In this document: positions 1 through 8,893 of the stretch, piece by piece
Position numbering within the stretch: position 1 is the first letter of the stretch
Layout of the letters: the number at the start of each line of letters is the position of its first letter
Source: a bacterium UBP8_UBA817
GTDB taxonomy: Bacteria; Margulisbacteria; Marinamargulisbacteria; SXXA01; SICP01
Reading direction: 5' to 3'
Length of the DNA: 45,188 nt
Assembly: GCA_945898045.1 (NCBI GenBank)
Contig: CAMDGG010000003.1
Location: 74,529-119,716 of the forward strand
Notes under the pieces: generated by a model
The model's input: the letters and a program-made list of their open reading frames with translations, nothing else
Databases searched by the model: none
Told to the model about the DNA's origin: nothing
Position numbers and translations under genes: made by a program

Positions 1-497
1 TCATGAAGCCGATATCCTGTTTGCATATCGCGCAACACGATTTCCGAATTTACACCGTCGGCTGCTTCTTTCGAAACTGCTTGGTGGTAATTAGGATCAA
101 AAGCTTCGCCGACCGCTTCAATCTTTTGAACGCCTAATTTTTCTAGCGCACTTTCAAATTGCTTCTGTATCAGCACAAACCCTTCTTTTAATTTTTCTGG
201 AGAAGGGGAGTGATTGGTCGCATGTGTGCACGCCAAAATTAAGCTATCTAAAACTGGCAACAACCCAATAATTAATTTTTCTGCTGCATATTTCTTCGCT
301 GAATCTGTTTCTTGTTCTTTGCGTTTTCGGAAATTTTCTAGTTCTGCATACGCTCGAAGACGTTGGTCTGTCTCTGTATTTAGCAAGTCTTTTACCTGAG
401 CCAACTCAGCTTCAAGTTCAATGAGTCGTGTTTCTTCTGATGTTACCTCTATCGTATCTGTACTCTCCGAAGAGAGTTCTGTATTGTCCATTGTCAT
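1..497 (-). CDS. grpE: GrpE nucleotide exchange factor (3' part cut by window edge)
   Basis: Reading the minus strand from ATG at 497 gives about 165 residues before the window ends. There is an acidic, low-complexity N-terminus (MTMDNTELSSESTD), then a coiled-coil helix containing RAYAELENFRKR, then the GrpE core with LLPVLDSL, GVQKIEA and FDPNYHQAV. GrpE is the cytoplasmic nucleotide exchange factor for the DnaK chaperone. The start ATG overlaps the hrcA stop in an ATGA, so the two are translationally coupled and share the CIRCE-controlled promoter upstream of hrcA. The C-terminal end and any dnaK gene lie outside the window. Only the last part of the beta domain is missing. Confidence 0.95.
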   Translation of the reverse strand, partial: MTMDNTELSSESTDTIEVTSEETRLIELEAELAQVKDLLNTETDQRLRAYAELENFRKRKEQETDSAKKYAAEKLIIGLLPVLDSLILACTHATNHSPSPEKLKEGFVLIQKQFESALEKLGVQKIEAVGEAFDPNYHQAVSKEAADGVNSEIVLRDMQTGYRLH

Positions 498-1543
498 ACT
501 CCTACTCCGTTCTCTGAATATCTGGCCAAATTAGTTGTGACCAGGTGTGAAATCTGTTCAACCAAGGGCACAATCTTATCATAAGGCATACGCTTTGGCC
601 CTAACACGCCCAAAGCCCCACCCAAATGGCCTCCCATTTTAATCGGGGAGACGACCAAACTACAATCCCGTAAATTCTCAATATTCGTTTCAGCACCAAT
701 CACCACCTTAAAATCATTTTGTTGTTGGTAATAAGATAATAGTCCCAATAACACTTTGCTTTCTTCCAATGTCGACAATACTTTTTGTGTAAACTCAATG
801 TTTTTAAATTCAGGTAACTTCAGCATCTTAGACGTTCCGCCCATCAATAATTGTCGATCTTGATGGTTACTTTGATTCAGCCTATTTAATTCCAAATGCA
901 AAGACGTCAATATCGTTTTATATTCTGGAAGAGACATTAGTAGCGAGGCGAGCATGCCTTCAGATAAATCGGATAGAGACTTGCCTTCTAACTTATCGGT
1001 TAATAATTTTGAAATACGATTCAAATCGTCTTGATTAATATTTTCAGGTGGAACCTTTAATAAAAACTCTTTATTAAGCCCAGCAGAATGAAGCAAGACC
1101 ACCAAAATGCGATCTAAATCTACCATAATTAAATGCACCACTTTTAAAGATTCAATAAAAATATCGGGTGTCAAAACAATAATCGTATAATCAATTAAAG
1201 ACGATAAAATTTGAGAAATTTGCGAAAACGCATCAGATAAATTTTCGCTCAGCGAATCAATCGCTACATGCAACGCTTGCTGATCTCGCGTAGACAGCTG
1301 TGTTTTTTTCATCAACGTATCTACATAATAACGATATCCCAAATCAGTAGGAACACGGCCAGAAGAGGTATGCGGCTGTGCTAAAAAACCCACCTTTTCA
1401 AGCTCGCCCAACTCTTGTCTAATCGTCGCCGGACTGCACGAAAAATCACCACTCAAAACTTTGGATCCAACAGGCTCCGCGGTCCGAATATATTCGCCAA
1501 CAGTGGCTGCCAAAATTAATTTTTTACGATCTGTTATGTCCAT
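494..1543 (-). CDS. hrcA: Heat-inducible transcription repressor HrcA
   Basis: A 349-residue protein of normal HrcA length. The N-terminal winged helix holds the typical ILAATVGEYIRTAEPVGSKVL segment split around residues 10-30, followed by SPATIRQELGELEKVGFL and QPHTSSGRVPTDLGYRYYVD. The C-terminal part has the family's GAETNIENLRDCSLVVSPI and LGVLGPKRMPYDKIVPLV. HrcA binds CIRCE operators and represses heat-shock chaperone genes; GroEL usually keeps it active. A CIRCE element lies 25 bp upstream, so it probably represses itself and grpE. The stop overlaps the grpE start by four bases. Confidence 0.97.
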   Translation of the reverse strand: MDITDRKKLILAATVGEYIRTAEPVGSKVLSGDFSCSPATIRQELGELEKVGFLAQPHTSSGRVPTDLGYRYYVDTLMKKTQLSTRDQQALHVAIDSLSENLSDAFSQISQILSSLIDYTIIVLTPDIFIESLKVVHLIMVDLDRILVVLLHSAGLNKEFLLKVPPENINQDDLNRISKLLTDKLEGKSLSDLSEGMLASLLMSLPEYKTILTSLHLELNRLNQSNHQDRQLLMGGTSKMLKLPEFKNIEFTQKVLSTLEESKVLLGLLSYYQQQNDFKVVIGAETNIENLRDCSLVVSPIKMGGHLGGALGVLGPKRMPYDKIVPLVEQISHLVTTNLARYSENGVGV

Positions 1544-1567
1544 ATTAAACCCTAAACAATGATTGAA

Positions 1568-1594
1568 TTAGCACTCAAGACTCGAGAGTGCTAG
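1568..1594. promoter_or_regulatory. CIRCE operator (HrcA binding site)
   Basis: TTAGCACTC (1568-1576), nine-base spacer, GAGTGCTAG (1586-1594). This matches the CIRCE consensus TTAGCACTC-N9-GAGTGCTAA except at the last base. It sits between the hrcA start and a sigma70-like promoter and overlaps the expected transcription start. Confidence 0.95.
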
Positions 1595-1595
1595 A

Positions 1596-1624
1596 AGAAT
1601 ACAGGGCGAAAAAGCGTGTGTCAA
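1596..1624 (-). promoter_or_regulatory. Sigma70-type promoter of hrcA-grpE
   Basis: On the minus strand, TTGACA (1624-1619), a 17-base spacer, then TATTCT (1601-1596). Transcription would start inside the adjacent CIRCE element, the expected arrangement for HrcA repression. Confidence 0.75.
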
Positions 1625-1633
1625 TTCCTACTT

Positions 1634-2785
1634 TTATTGGTTTGGTTGTAGTAAAGAGGGAAGTGTTTTTAGGGCTTCAGCCATGGGAATAGCCGTAATG
1701 GTGCCATGGTATTCTTTATGCGTTCCTCCATAAAAAATTAGACACAGTGCTTCTGGATAATCTTCTTTGAAAAGTCGGAGCCCAGATAGATCGTCCTTAT
1801 TGAGGGTTGCTTTTCTTTTAACCTCGATGGCGATGAGTCCATGAGGGCCATATAGAATGAAATCAACTTCATGCCCGGTCTGTGTCCGCCAATAATAGAG
1901 CGAGTAATCAAGTTCGAAGTAATCGTTAATGGCGCGAAGTTCTTGCAGGCAGAGGGTTTCAAGTGCCGGACCATCGACTTCTGCTTGGGTATCCAATGGA
2001 CCTAGTGGGCGAATGGTTCTAAAAACACCCGTATCAAAAAAATAGAATTTAGGATGATTGGCCATGCGACGTTTTGCGCGTTTTGTGAAAATAGGGAGAA
2101 GACTACTGATAAGCAAATCTTCTAATATAGAAAAGTAGGTCTGAATTTGAACGCGATTTGTACCGGTTTCTCTAGCGATTTCAGAGACATTGATAGCCGA
2201 ACCTTGTGAGAAACTTGCGATTTCAAGGAATCTACTAAATTGCGCAAGATTTCGAGTGAGTGCTTCTTGTTGAACTTCTTCTTTTAAATAAGTCTGGATA
2301 TAGGACTTTAGAAATTTCTTAGGATCTTCTTCTTGTAAGAGCGCTGGTAAGTGTCCCCATTTTAAAGAAAAAGACAAATCAAATTGATCTGCCAATTCTA
2401 CAGCTGTTAGCGGGTATAAGTTATAGGTGAGTGCTCTGCCGGCTAATAGGTTAACTCCCTTTTTGCGTAGGTTTCTAGCACTAGATCCGGTTAGGATAAA
2501 CCTATGCTTTTCTGCCTCGATGAGTCGATGTACTTCATTTAATAGCGCGGGTATTTTCTGAATTTCGTCAATCACAATCCAGTCAGAATAGTTTGGGGGA
2601 ATTAGGGTTTTAAGTTTGCCGGGTTGTGCCATGAGAGGTAAGAAAAACTCTGGATCTAGTAAGTCAATATAAAGACAGTGTGGCAATGTTGTCTTCAAGA
2701 GCGTTGTTTTGCCACACCCTCGCGGACCAAAAAGAAAAAAACTTTTCTTGGATAGAAACGCTTTCTTAAATAATCTGTCACTCAT
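1634..2785 (-). CDS. AAA_14/DUF4143-type ATPase
   Basis: A 383-residue protein with Walker A GPRGCGKTT (about residues 20-28), Walker B WIVIDEIQK (about 69-77) and the sensor-like ILTGSSARNLRKKGVNLLAGRA. The middle has a winged-helix segment (INVSEIARETGTNRVQIQTY), and the C-terminal half has TGHEVDFIL and AIEVK, which resemble the PD-(D/E)XK-like core of DUF4143. These predicted ATPases are widespread, often in multiple genomic copies, and have no settled function; links to mobile DNA or toxin-antitoxin-like loci have been proposed. It is a single gene, complete, with no clear ribosome binding site. A TTTACA/TGTAAA palindrome lies just upstream. Confidence 0.9.
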   Translation of the reverse strand: MSDRLFKKAFLSKKSFFLFGPRGCGKTTLLKTTLPHCLYIDLLDPEFFLPLMAQPGKLKTLIPPNYSDWIVIDEIQKIPALLNEVHRLIEAEKHRFILTGSSARNLRKKGVNLLAGRALTYNLYPLTAVELADQFDLSFSLKWGHLPALLQEEDPKKFLKSYIQTYLKEEVQQEALTRNLAQFSRFLEIASFSQGSAINVSEIARETGTNRVQIQTYFSILEDLLISSLLPIFTKRAKRRMANHPKFYFFDTGVFRTIRPLGPLDTQAEVDGPALETLCLQELRAINDYFELDYSLYYWRTQTGHEVDFILYGPHGLIAIEVKRKATLNKDDLSGLRLFKEDYPEALCLIFYGGTHKEYHGTITAIPMAEALKTLPSLLQPNQ

Positions 2786-2794
2786 AATTTACAT

Positions 2795-2807
2795 TTTACA
2801 GTGTAAA
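2795..2807. promoter_or_regulatory. Palindrome upstream of the AAA ATPase gene
   Basis: TTTACA-g-TGTAAA is a perfect 6-bp inverted repeat 10 bp from the ATPase start codon. On the minus strand TACACT inside it could serve as a -10, with TTGCTA 16 bases further upstream. It may be an autoregulatory operator; this is inference. Confidence 0.4.
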
Positions 2808-2836
2808 TTGTAAAAGATATATAGCAAAAAGTACTC

Positions 2837-2842
2837 TATAAT
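2837..2842 (+). promoter_or_regulatory. Candidate -10 box for the oxidoreductase gene
   Basis: A perfect TATAAT 31 bp before the preferred ATG at 2874. No good -35 is visible at 16-18 bp spacing, so this is a weak call. Confidence 0.35.
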
Positions 2843-2873
2843 AAAGCCGCCTGAGTTGCTACAATGCCCCATC

Positions 2874-3782
2874 ATGAAAAATATGAAAACAGCTGTTATC
2901 GGCCTAGGTAATATGGGTCGCCACCATGTGCGTCATTATGCATCACTCTCTCATCTAGTCGCCGTGTGTGATCAAGATCGAGTACGTGTACAAGAATGCG
3001 TAGATGTCTTCGGGTGCAAAGGCTACACGTCAGTCGAAGACCTTCTAGAAAACGAAGCGATAGACGCCCTCAGTATCGCAGCACCGACGTTTCTACATTA
3101 TGATATCGCAAAAAAAGTCATCTCAAAAAACATCTCCATACTCATCGAAAAACCAATCGCCGATAGCATCGAAAAAGCCAAAGAGCTAGACCAGTTAGCC
3201 ACGCAACACAAAGTCACACTAATGGTCGGACACATCGAACGGTTTAATCCCATTATCACGGCCTTAAAAAAAGAAATCGACGCTGGCATGCTAGGACAAA
3301 TCGCAAGTATCATCACCCGACGCGTAAGCCCCATGCCAACACAAATCAAAGATGCAAATGTTATGATTGACCTTGCCGTACATGATATCGACGTCTGCTC
3401 TTACCTGCTCGATAAAAATCCACAACATATAACAGGAAGAGGGGGGCGACTCATTCTTGAAGATCGAGAAGATCACGCCGAATTATTGCTCGACTACGGC
3501 ACCTGTAATGCCATAGTCCAAGTTAATTGGATTACACCTACTAAAATCAGAACCCTATCCCTCACCGGATCAAAAGCCCACGCCGAAGTCAACTACCTCA
3601 CCCAAGAAATGACGATTTATCGACCCAACGAAGAAGCGCAAATAACCAAACTAGAGAGCCAAGAGTCGCTTCCGATAGAGCTAGCCCATTTTCTAAATGC
3701 AGTCAGCACAAAAACCCCCCCGTTGGTAGGGGCGAAAGAAGGGCTAGCCGCCTTAGTCGCAGCACAGACTCCTCTGACATAA
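2874..3782 (+). CDS. Gfo/Idh/MocA-family NAD(P)-dependent oxidoreductase
   Basis: A 302-residue protein from ATG at 2874; a TTG at 2856 would add six residues and looks less likely. The N-terminal Rossmann fold shows TAVIGLGNMGRHHVRHY, then AIDALSIAAPTFLHYDIA and the family signature LIEKPIA (the lysine of EKP is catalytic or NAD-binding in relatives). MVGHIERFNP and DLAVHDIDV follow, the latter carrying the HD(I)D active-site region. Family members oxidise or reduce sugars, inositols or nucleotide-sugars. VGHIERFNP-type members include UDP-GlcNAc 3-dehydrogenases of lipid A synthesis, but no lipid A gene is adjacent, so the substrate stays open. It stands alone between the AAA ATPase (divergent) and metK. 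Confidence 0.9.
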   Translation: MKNMKTAVIGLGNMGRHHVRHYASLSHLVAVCDQDRVRVQECVDVFGCKGYTSVEDLLENEAIDALSIAAPTFLHYDIAKKVISKNISILIEKPIADSIEKAKELDQLATQHKVTLMVGHIERFNPIITALKKEIDAGMLGQIASIITRRVSPMPTQIKDANVMIDLAVHDIDVCSYLLDKNPQHITGRGGRLILEDREDHAELLLDYGTCNAIVQVNWITPTKIRTLSLTGSKAHAEVNYLTQEMTIYRPNEEAQITKLESQESLPIELAHFLNAVSTKTPPLVGAKEGLAALVAAQTPLT

Positions 3783-3876
3783 TATAGTTGAAAATCAAAT
3801 TGCCATTCCATAAATCCAAGTGATACACTACGCCTGTTTTATAATTTAACTTAACTACTTATTGAGAGGATTTATT

Positions 3877-5040
3877 GTGGCATATTTGTTTAGTTCCGAA
3901 TCTGTTTCCGAAGGCCATCCTGATAAACTGTGTGACCAAATTTCTGATGCAATTTTAGACGCAGCGTTAGCGCAAGATCCAGACAGTCGTGTAGCGGCTG
4001 AGTGTTTTGCTTCAACCGGACTGATCGTTGTCGGTGGAGAAATCACTACCAAAGCACATTTAGATATTAGAAAAATTGTTAGACAAACTATTCAGGAAAT
4101 AGGCTACACCGATCCTGCATTTGGTATCGATGCAGAAAGTTGTGGCATTATCACAACGATCAATCAACAATCTCCAGATATTGCCCAAGGCGTTAATGAA
4201 AAAGACGGCGAATTAGGCGCAGGCGATCAAGGCATGATGTTTGGTTTTGCTTGTAACCAAACCCCAGAGCTAATGCCACTCCCTATTTCATTGGCACACC
4301 GGTTAGTAAGAAAACTAGCGGAACTAAGAAAATCAAAAAAAATTGCCTATCTTAGACCTGATGCAAAAGCACAAATCACAGTTGAATTTGACGAGGCACA
4401 TCAGCCAAAGCGGATTCATACAGTGGTCATTTCAACCCAACATAATCCAGACGTAAGCTGGGATCAGATCAAAAAAGACATGGTTGAACAGGTAATTAAC
4501 ATAGTAATACCCGCAAAATTGCTAGACAGTAACACGCGTATTTTTATCAATCCGACAGGGAAATTTGTAATCGGTGGACCCTATGGAGATACAGGTCTTA
4601 CAGGTCGCAAAATTATCGTCGACACCTATGGCGGCTGGAGTGCACATGGTGGGGGCGCATTTTCTGGAAAAGATGCAACAAAAGTGGATCGCTCAGGAGC
4701 TTACATCGCAAGATACATTGCAAAAAATCTCGTAGCAGCAGGCATCGCCGATCAAGTTGAAATACAACTTGCCTATGCAATTGGCGTTGCGCAACCGGTT
4801 TCAATTCATGTCAATACACGTGGCACATCATCGCTAAGCAATCAAAAAATAGAGGAGTTGATCGCGGAGCATTTCGAATTAACACCTAGTGGTATTATAA
4901 AAACATTAGATTTAAATAGGCCGATTTATCGCAATACAGCAGCCTACGGTCATTTTGGAAGAGATGATCTGGATGTTCCTTGGGAAAAAACCGATAAAGT
5001 CGAAGCTTTGAAAAAAGCATTGCAAACGGTTGCTGCATAA
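3877..5040 (+). CDS. metK: S-adenosylmethionine synthetase
   Basis: A 387-residue protein from GTG at 3877, chosen because GAGAGGA (3864-3870) sits six bases upstream and the protein then begins [17 protein letters not shown] as in the family. The catalytic motifs [27 protein letters not shown] and [19 protein letters not shown] are intact. MetK makes SAM from ATP and methionine in the cytosol. The leader between the preceding gene and metK is about 90 bases and contains no SAM riboswitch that I can recognise; a TATAAT at 3840-3845 may be the -10. The cinA-like gene follows after 12 bp. Confidence 0.97.
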   Translation: MAYLFSSESVSEGHPDKLCDQISDAILDAALAQDPDSRVAAECFASTGLIVVGGEITTKAHLDIRKIVRQTIQEIGYTDPAFGIDAESCGIITTINQQSPDIAQGVNEKDGELGAGDQGMMFGFACNQTPELMPLPISLAHRLVRKLAELRKSKKIAYLRPDAKAQITVEFDEAHQPKRIHTVVISTQHNPDVSWDQIKKDMVEQVINIVIPAKLLDSNTRIFINPTGKFVIGGPYGDTGLTGRKIIVDTYGGWSAHGGGAFSGKDATKVDRSGAYIARYIAKNLVAAGIADQVEIQLAYAIGVAQPVSIHVNTRGTSSLSNQKIEELIAEHFELTPSGIIKTLDLNRPIYRNTAAYGHFGRDDLDVPWEKTDKVEALKKALQTVAA

Positions 5041-5052
5041 GCACCCAAAAAG

Positions 5053-5538
5053 GTGTTTTTTCAACAGGAATTAGATTCTGCAACCTTAGATTTCGATAAA
5101 AATCTTCACCACGAATTGGGATTATTATTACGCAAACAGAAGCGGACAATAGCAATTATTGAAAGTGTTACAGGGGGAGAAATCGGGTATCGGCTCACGG
5201 AATTGTCAAAATCAGAGCCGATATTGGTTGGAGGGTTTATATGCAAAACGCCATTAATGCTCATTCAATTGTTAGGGGTTTCTCCCGCAGCAATTAGAGA
5301 ATACGGTGAAAGTAGCGAAGAAGTCGTAAAAGAAATGATTGCAGGGCTACAAAAGCGAATTAAAAGTGACATCTATCTCGCAGTAACAGGGACAATTGCT
5401 ATAGGATACAAGTGTAACAATGAAGAAAAATACAAAGAAATAAAACTCACAGGACTACCTCAAATTGTACGTCAACAAGCAACAAGAACAACGCTTATGT
5501 ATTTGAAACAATGGTTAACATCAGGAGGAATAACATGA
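5053..5538 (+). CDS. CinA C-terminal domain protein (nicotinamide-nucleotide amidase-like)
   Basis: A 161-residue stand-alone CinA_C domain: [15 protein letters not shown] (family S-x-TGG), [33 protein letters not shown] and [10 protein letters not shown]. Relatives (PncC/YgaD) deamidate nicotinamide mononucleotide. Pairing with recA is a classic arrangement (cinA-recA), and here its stop overlaps the recA start in ATGA. It lacks the N-terminal molybdopterin-binding-like domain of full-length CinA. The family motif SCTGG is SVTGG here, and the usual AVTGIAGP reads AVTGTIAI, so activity may differ. The start is uncertain: GTG at 5053 has AAAAAGG directly against it, and no better start was found. 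Confidence 0.8.
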   Translation: MFFQQELDSATLDFDKNLHHELGLLLRKQKRTIAIIESVTGGEIGYRLTELSKSEPILVGGFICKTPLMLIQLLGVSPAAIREYGESSEEVVKEMIAGLQKRIKSDIYLAVTGTIAIGYKCNNEEKYKEIKLTGLPQIVRQQATRTTLMYLKQWLTSGGIT

Positions 5539-6566
5539 ACGAAAACAAAACAAAAGCCTTAGAAATCGCAATGGCACAAATCGAAAAAGCACACGGAAAA
5601 GGCGCCATCATGAAAATGGGCGATACAGCTGTTGAAGACATCGCTGTAATTCCAACCGGTGCACTTTCTTTAGACTTAGCTTTAGGCGTAGGGGGCTATC
5701 CAAAGGGAAGAATCATCGAAATCTTTGGGCCAGAATCAGCAGGTAAATCAACCCTGGCACTGCATGCAGTAGCAGAAGCCCAAAAGCTAGGCGGAGTTTG
5801 TGCCTATATCGACACAGAGCACGCTCTCAACGCAGGTTATGCGCAAAATCTGGGAGTTAACCTCGATAGTTTGTTGCTCTCACAACCAGACTATGGCGAG
5901 CAAGCCTTAGAAATCGCTGAGACATTGGTACGTTCAGGGGCGATTGACATGATCATCATCGACTCTGTTGCAGCCTTGGTTCCAAAAGCAGAGATCGAAG
6001 GAGACATGGGCGATCCTCAAATGGGTGGACAAGCACGTTTGATGTCACAAGCGCTGAGAAAACTAGCCGGTATTGTGAATAAATCCAACACGATTGTTAT
6101 TTTTGTGAACCAAATTCGTGACAAAATTGGTGTGATGTTTGGAAGTCCAGAAACAACACCGGGTGGACGCGCATTGAAATTTTATGCGTCTATTCGTTTG
6201 GATATCAGACGGATCGATTCGGTTAAATCAGGTGTAGATATTGTGGGTAACAAAGTGAAAATAAAAGTAGTTAAAAATAAAGTAGCCCCTCCTTTTAAAT
6301 TTACAGAAGTAGAAATTTTATTCGGATTAGGTATTTCAAGTGAAGGAGACTTGTTAGATCTTGCAACCAATTTTGGCTTTATTGAAAAAAGTGGGACTTG
6401 GTTTTCGGTAGGCGCTGATCGCATGGGACAAGGTAGAGAAGCTGCTAAAACTTATTTAAAAGAACATCCAGAAATTATTTTAGATTTACAGAAAAAAATT
6501 AAAGAAAAATTAGGCATTGGACAGGGCAAGAATACCCAGAAAAAAGCCGCACAAGAGGAGGCGTAA
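5535..6566 (+). CDS. recA: Recombinase RecA
   Basis: A 343-residue protein from ATG at 5535, with AGGAGGA just upstream. Walker A is GPESAGKS (about residues 65-72; GPESSGKT in most species). Other hallmarks are [34 protein letters not shown] (split), [12 protein letters not shown], the L2 segment [22 protein letters not shown] and [14 protein letters not shown]. RecA forms filaments on ssDNA, drives strand exchange and triggers SOS autocleavage. It overlaps the cinA-like gene by four bases, and rny starts four bases after its stop. No LexA box is recognisable immediately upstream, so expression probably comes from metK/cinA transcription. Confidence 0.99.
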   Translation: MNENKTKALEIAMAQIEKAHGKGAIMKMGDTAVEDIAVIPTGALSLDLALGVGGYPKGRIIEIFGPESAGKSTLALHAVAEAQKLGGVCAYIDTEHALNAGYAQNLGVNLDSLLLSQPDYGEQALEIAETLVRSGAIDMIIIDSVAALVPKAEIEGDMGDPQMGGQARLMSQALRKLAGIVNKSNTIVIFVNQIRDKIGVMFGSPETTPGGRALKFYASIRLDIRRIDSVKSGVDIVGNKVKIKVVKNKVAPPFKFTEVEILFGLGISSEGDLLDLATNFGFIEKSGTWFSVGADRMGQGREAAKTYLKEHPEIILDLQKKIKEKLGIGQGKNTQKKAAQEEA

Positions 6567-6570
6567 GCAC

Positions 6571-8109
6571 ATGAGAACCATCGTGATTGTCGCAATAGTC
6601 GCGATTATCTGTGTTGCAGCGCTCGCTATGTATTACATCAAGCGTCGTATTGCAGCAGATAGTCGTATACAAGAAGCCGAGAAAAAGGCAGATGAAATTT
6701 TACAAAGAACGCAACGTGAAGCCGATCGTCAGAGAAACAAAGTGCATATCGAAGCACAAAAACTGGCTGCTAAAACACGTGCAACCGTTGAAGAAGAAAT
6801 TAAAACGCGTCGCCAATCAGTAACCGATATTGAAAATCGTGTCATGCAAAAAGAAAAATATCTAGACGAAAGAGAAGCTCTCTATAAAGATAGAGAAGAT
6901 AATCTTGAGAAAGAATTCGAGAAGGTAAAAGGTCTCAAGAAAAAACAAGAAGCCGTCATCGAAGACCTGTTAAGCACGCTTGAAAAAGCGGCTGGATTTT
7001 CTAAAGACGAAGCTAAAAAAATCTTGCTCACCAACGTAGAGCGTGAAGTACGTCAGCAAGCAGGAAAAATGATCAAAGACGTCCAAGAACAAGCCCGAAA
7101 AGTAGCCAATCGTAAAGCCAAAGAAATTGTTGTAGATGCAATCCAAAGAACAGCTGTAGACCACGTCATTCCAGCTACCACTTCTGTTGTCCAACTTACA
7201 GACGACGAAATGAAAGGCCGCATTATCGGACGTGAAGGTCGTAATATCAGAGCCTTCGAATCCATCACGGGTGTAGACGTTGTTATCGATGACACCCCCG
7301 GCGCAGTAGTACTTTCATCGTTCGATCCGATTCGTCGTGAAATTGCAAAACTGGCCATGGAAAAACTCATTGGGGATGGCAGAATTCATCCTACACGTAT
7401 TGAAGAAATGGTAGAAAAATCTCGCACAGAACTTGACGACATTATCCGAGAAAGAGGCGAAAGAGCTGCTGACGAACTAGGACTTCAATTCCATCCAGAA
7501 ATTATTAAGCTTCTCGGAAAACTGCACTATCGTACAAGTTACGGACAAAACATTTTGGCCCACTCCCTAGAAGCCGCACACGTCGCAGGTATTATGGCCA
7601 ACGAGCTAAGAGTCAACGTTCAACTTGCAAAACGTGGTGCTGTACTCCATGACATCGGAAAAGCGCTCGACTTCGAACAAGTGGGTACACACACCGATAT
7701 CGGAAAAGAAATTTGCGAAAAATATGGTGAAAGTGAAGAGCTGATCAACTGCATCATGGCGCACCATGAAGACGAAGAGCCCGATACTATTGAAGCGATT
7801 ATCGTTATGATGGCCGACGCGATTTCTTCTGTTCGACCAGGTGCACGTAGAGAATCTACAGAAATGTACATCAAACGTCTTGAGAAATTAGAAGCTATTG
7901 CGTCTTCCTACGACGGCGTCGAAAAAGTATATGCAATTCAAGCCGGTCGTGAAATCCGAGTGATGGTAAGACCAGAAGAAATTGATGATCCTGGCATGCA
8001 CAAGCTGGCGCTAGATATGGCCGCACAAATCGAATCAGAAGTCGATTATCCAGGTGAAGTAAAAGTTTCTATTATCAGAGAAACCCGTGCCACGGGAGTA
8101 GCCCATTAA
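6571..8109 (+). CDS. rny: Ribonuclease Y
   Basis: A 512-residue protein from ATG at 6571, with GAGGAGG (6555-6561) upstream. In order: an N-terminal membrane anchor (IVIVAIVAIICVAALAMYYI), a long charged coiled coil (about residues 28-190), a KH domain (GRIIGREGRNIRAFE) and an HD domain with HSLEAAHVAG, VLHDIGKALD and MAHHEDE. RNase Y is a membrane-bound endonuclease that starts mRNA decay. The neighbour ymdB-like gene is its usual partner downstream. Its stop codon TAA shares bases with the proposed ATT start of that gene. Confidence 0.98.
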   Translation: MRTIVIVAIVAIICVAALAMYYIKRRIAADSRIQEAEKKADEILQRTQREADRQRNKVHIEAQKLAAKTRATVEEEIKTRRQSVTDIENRVMQKEKYLDEREALYKDREDNLEKEFEKVKGLKKKQEAVIEDLLSTLEKAAGFSKDEAKKILLTNVEREVRQQAGKMIKDVQEQARKVANRKAKEIVVDAIQRTAVDHVIPATTSVVQLTDDEMKGRIIGREGRNIRAFESITGVDVVIDDTPGAVVLSSFDPIRREIAKLAMEKLIGDGRIHPTRIEEMVEKSRTELDDIIRERGERAADELGLQFHPEIIKLLGKLHYRTSYGQNILAHSLEAAHVAGIMANELRVNVQLAKRGAVLHDIGKALDFEQVGTHTDIGKEICEKYGESEELINCIMAHHEDEEPDTIEAIIVMMADAISSVRPGARRESTEMYIKRLEKLEAIASSYDGVEKVYAIQAGREIRVMVRPEEIDDPGMHKLALDMAAQIESEVDYPGEVKVSIIRETRATGVAH

Positions 8110-8893
8110 AGTTCTTTGTATTGGAGACATCGTCGGCCGAGCTGGTAGATGTCTCCTGGGAAAGCACTTAGACGTTTTGAAAGAAACACACGCACCAAAT
8201 TTTATTCTGGCCAATGCTGAAAATGCAGCCTCTGGATTTGGTCTGACATTCAAAACCTATGATGAGCTTGTTAGTTACGGTATTCATGCCTTTACATCAG
8301 GCAATCACATCTTTGATAAAAAAGAAATTATCAAAACTTTCGATGCCTATACACGCTTGGTTCGGCCACTCAATTTCCCAAATGGCACGCCAGGTGTAGG
8401 CTATCGAATCTTTGAAGTGGATGGGCATAAAATCGCTGTCATTAATTTGATTGGACGCGTTTTCATGAACCATTCCGATTGCCCCTTCCAAGCTATAGAC
8501 GCACTTATCGAAACAATACGTGCAGAAACCCCGATTATTTTGGTCGATTTTCATGCGGAAGCCACCTCTGAAAAACAAGCTATGGGCTATTTTTTAGATG
8601 GCAAAGTTTCCGCCGTTTTTGGAACGCATACCCATGTTCAAACCGCAGACGAACGCATTCTGCCCAAAGGCACCGCATACATCACAGATCTAGGGATGAC
8701 GGGCAGTCTCAATAGTATTTTAGGTATGGAAAAAGAACCGGTTATCAAAAAATTCTTCACCCAAATGCCAACCCGTTTTGAAGCCACAAAAGACTATCCC
8801 TGGATGCTGAATGGCATTACACTGTCACTGAATCCAAATACAGGCTCCGCCAATGACATCACACGCGTGCGACACATAAAGGAACACGAATGA
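8105..8893 (+). CDS. YmdB-like metallophosphoesterase (cyclic nucleotide phosphodiesterase)
   Basis: Family members begin MKVLFIGDIVGRPGR. The matching reading frame here is IKVLCIGDIVGRAGRCLLGKH, beginning at ATT 8105, just after an in-frame TAG at 8099-8101. No ATG, GTG or TTG lies upstream of the GDIVG metal-binding motif; the first ATG (8177) would delete it. CGGGAG at 8093-8098 is well spaced for ATT 8105, so an ATT start overlapping the rny stop (ATTAA) is the best reading and gives 262 residues, the normal length. Other motifs: NAENAASGFGLT, TSGNHIFDKKE, VDFHAEATSEK and FGTHTHVQTAD. YmdB cleaves 2',3'-cyclic nucleotides and is tied to RNase Y function in Bacillus. It overlaps lptB by ATGA. 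Confidence 0.9.
   Translation: MKVLCIGDIVGRAGRCLLGKHLDVLKETHAPNFILANAENAASGFGLTFKTYDELVSYGIHAFTSGNHIFDKKEIIKTFDAYTRLVRPLNFPNGTPGVGYRIFEVDGHKIAVINLIGRVFMNHSDCPFQAIDALIETIRAETPIILVDFHAEATSEKQAMGYFLDGKVSAVFGTHTHVQTADERILPKGTAYITDLGMTGSLNSILGMEKEPVIKKFFTQMPTRFEATKDYPWMLNGITLSLNPNTGSANDITRVRHIKEHE

Noticed and set aside
3783-3876. SAM riboswitch before metK
   Set aside because: The leader is too short and has none of the conserved SAM-I core that I can recognise; only a TATAAT is visible.
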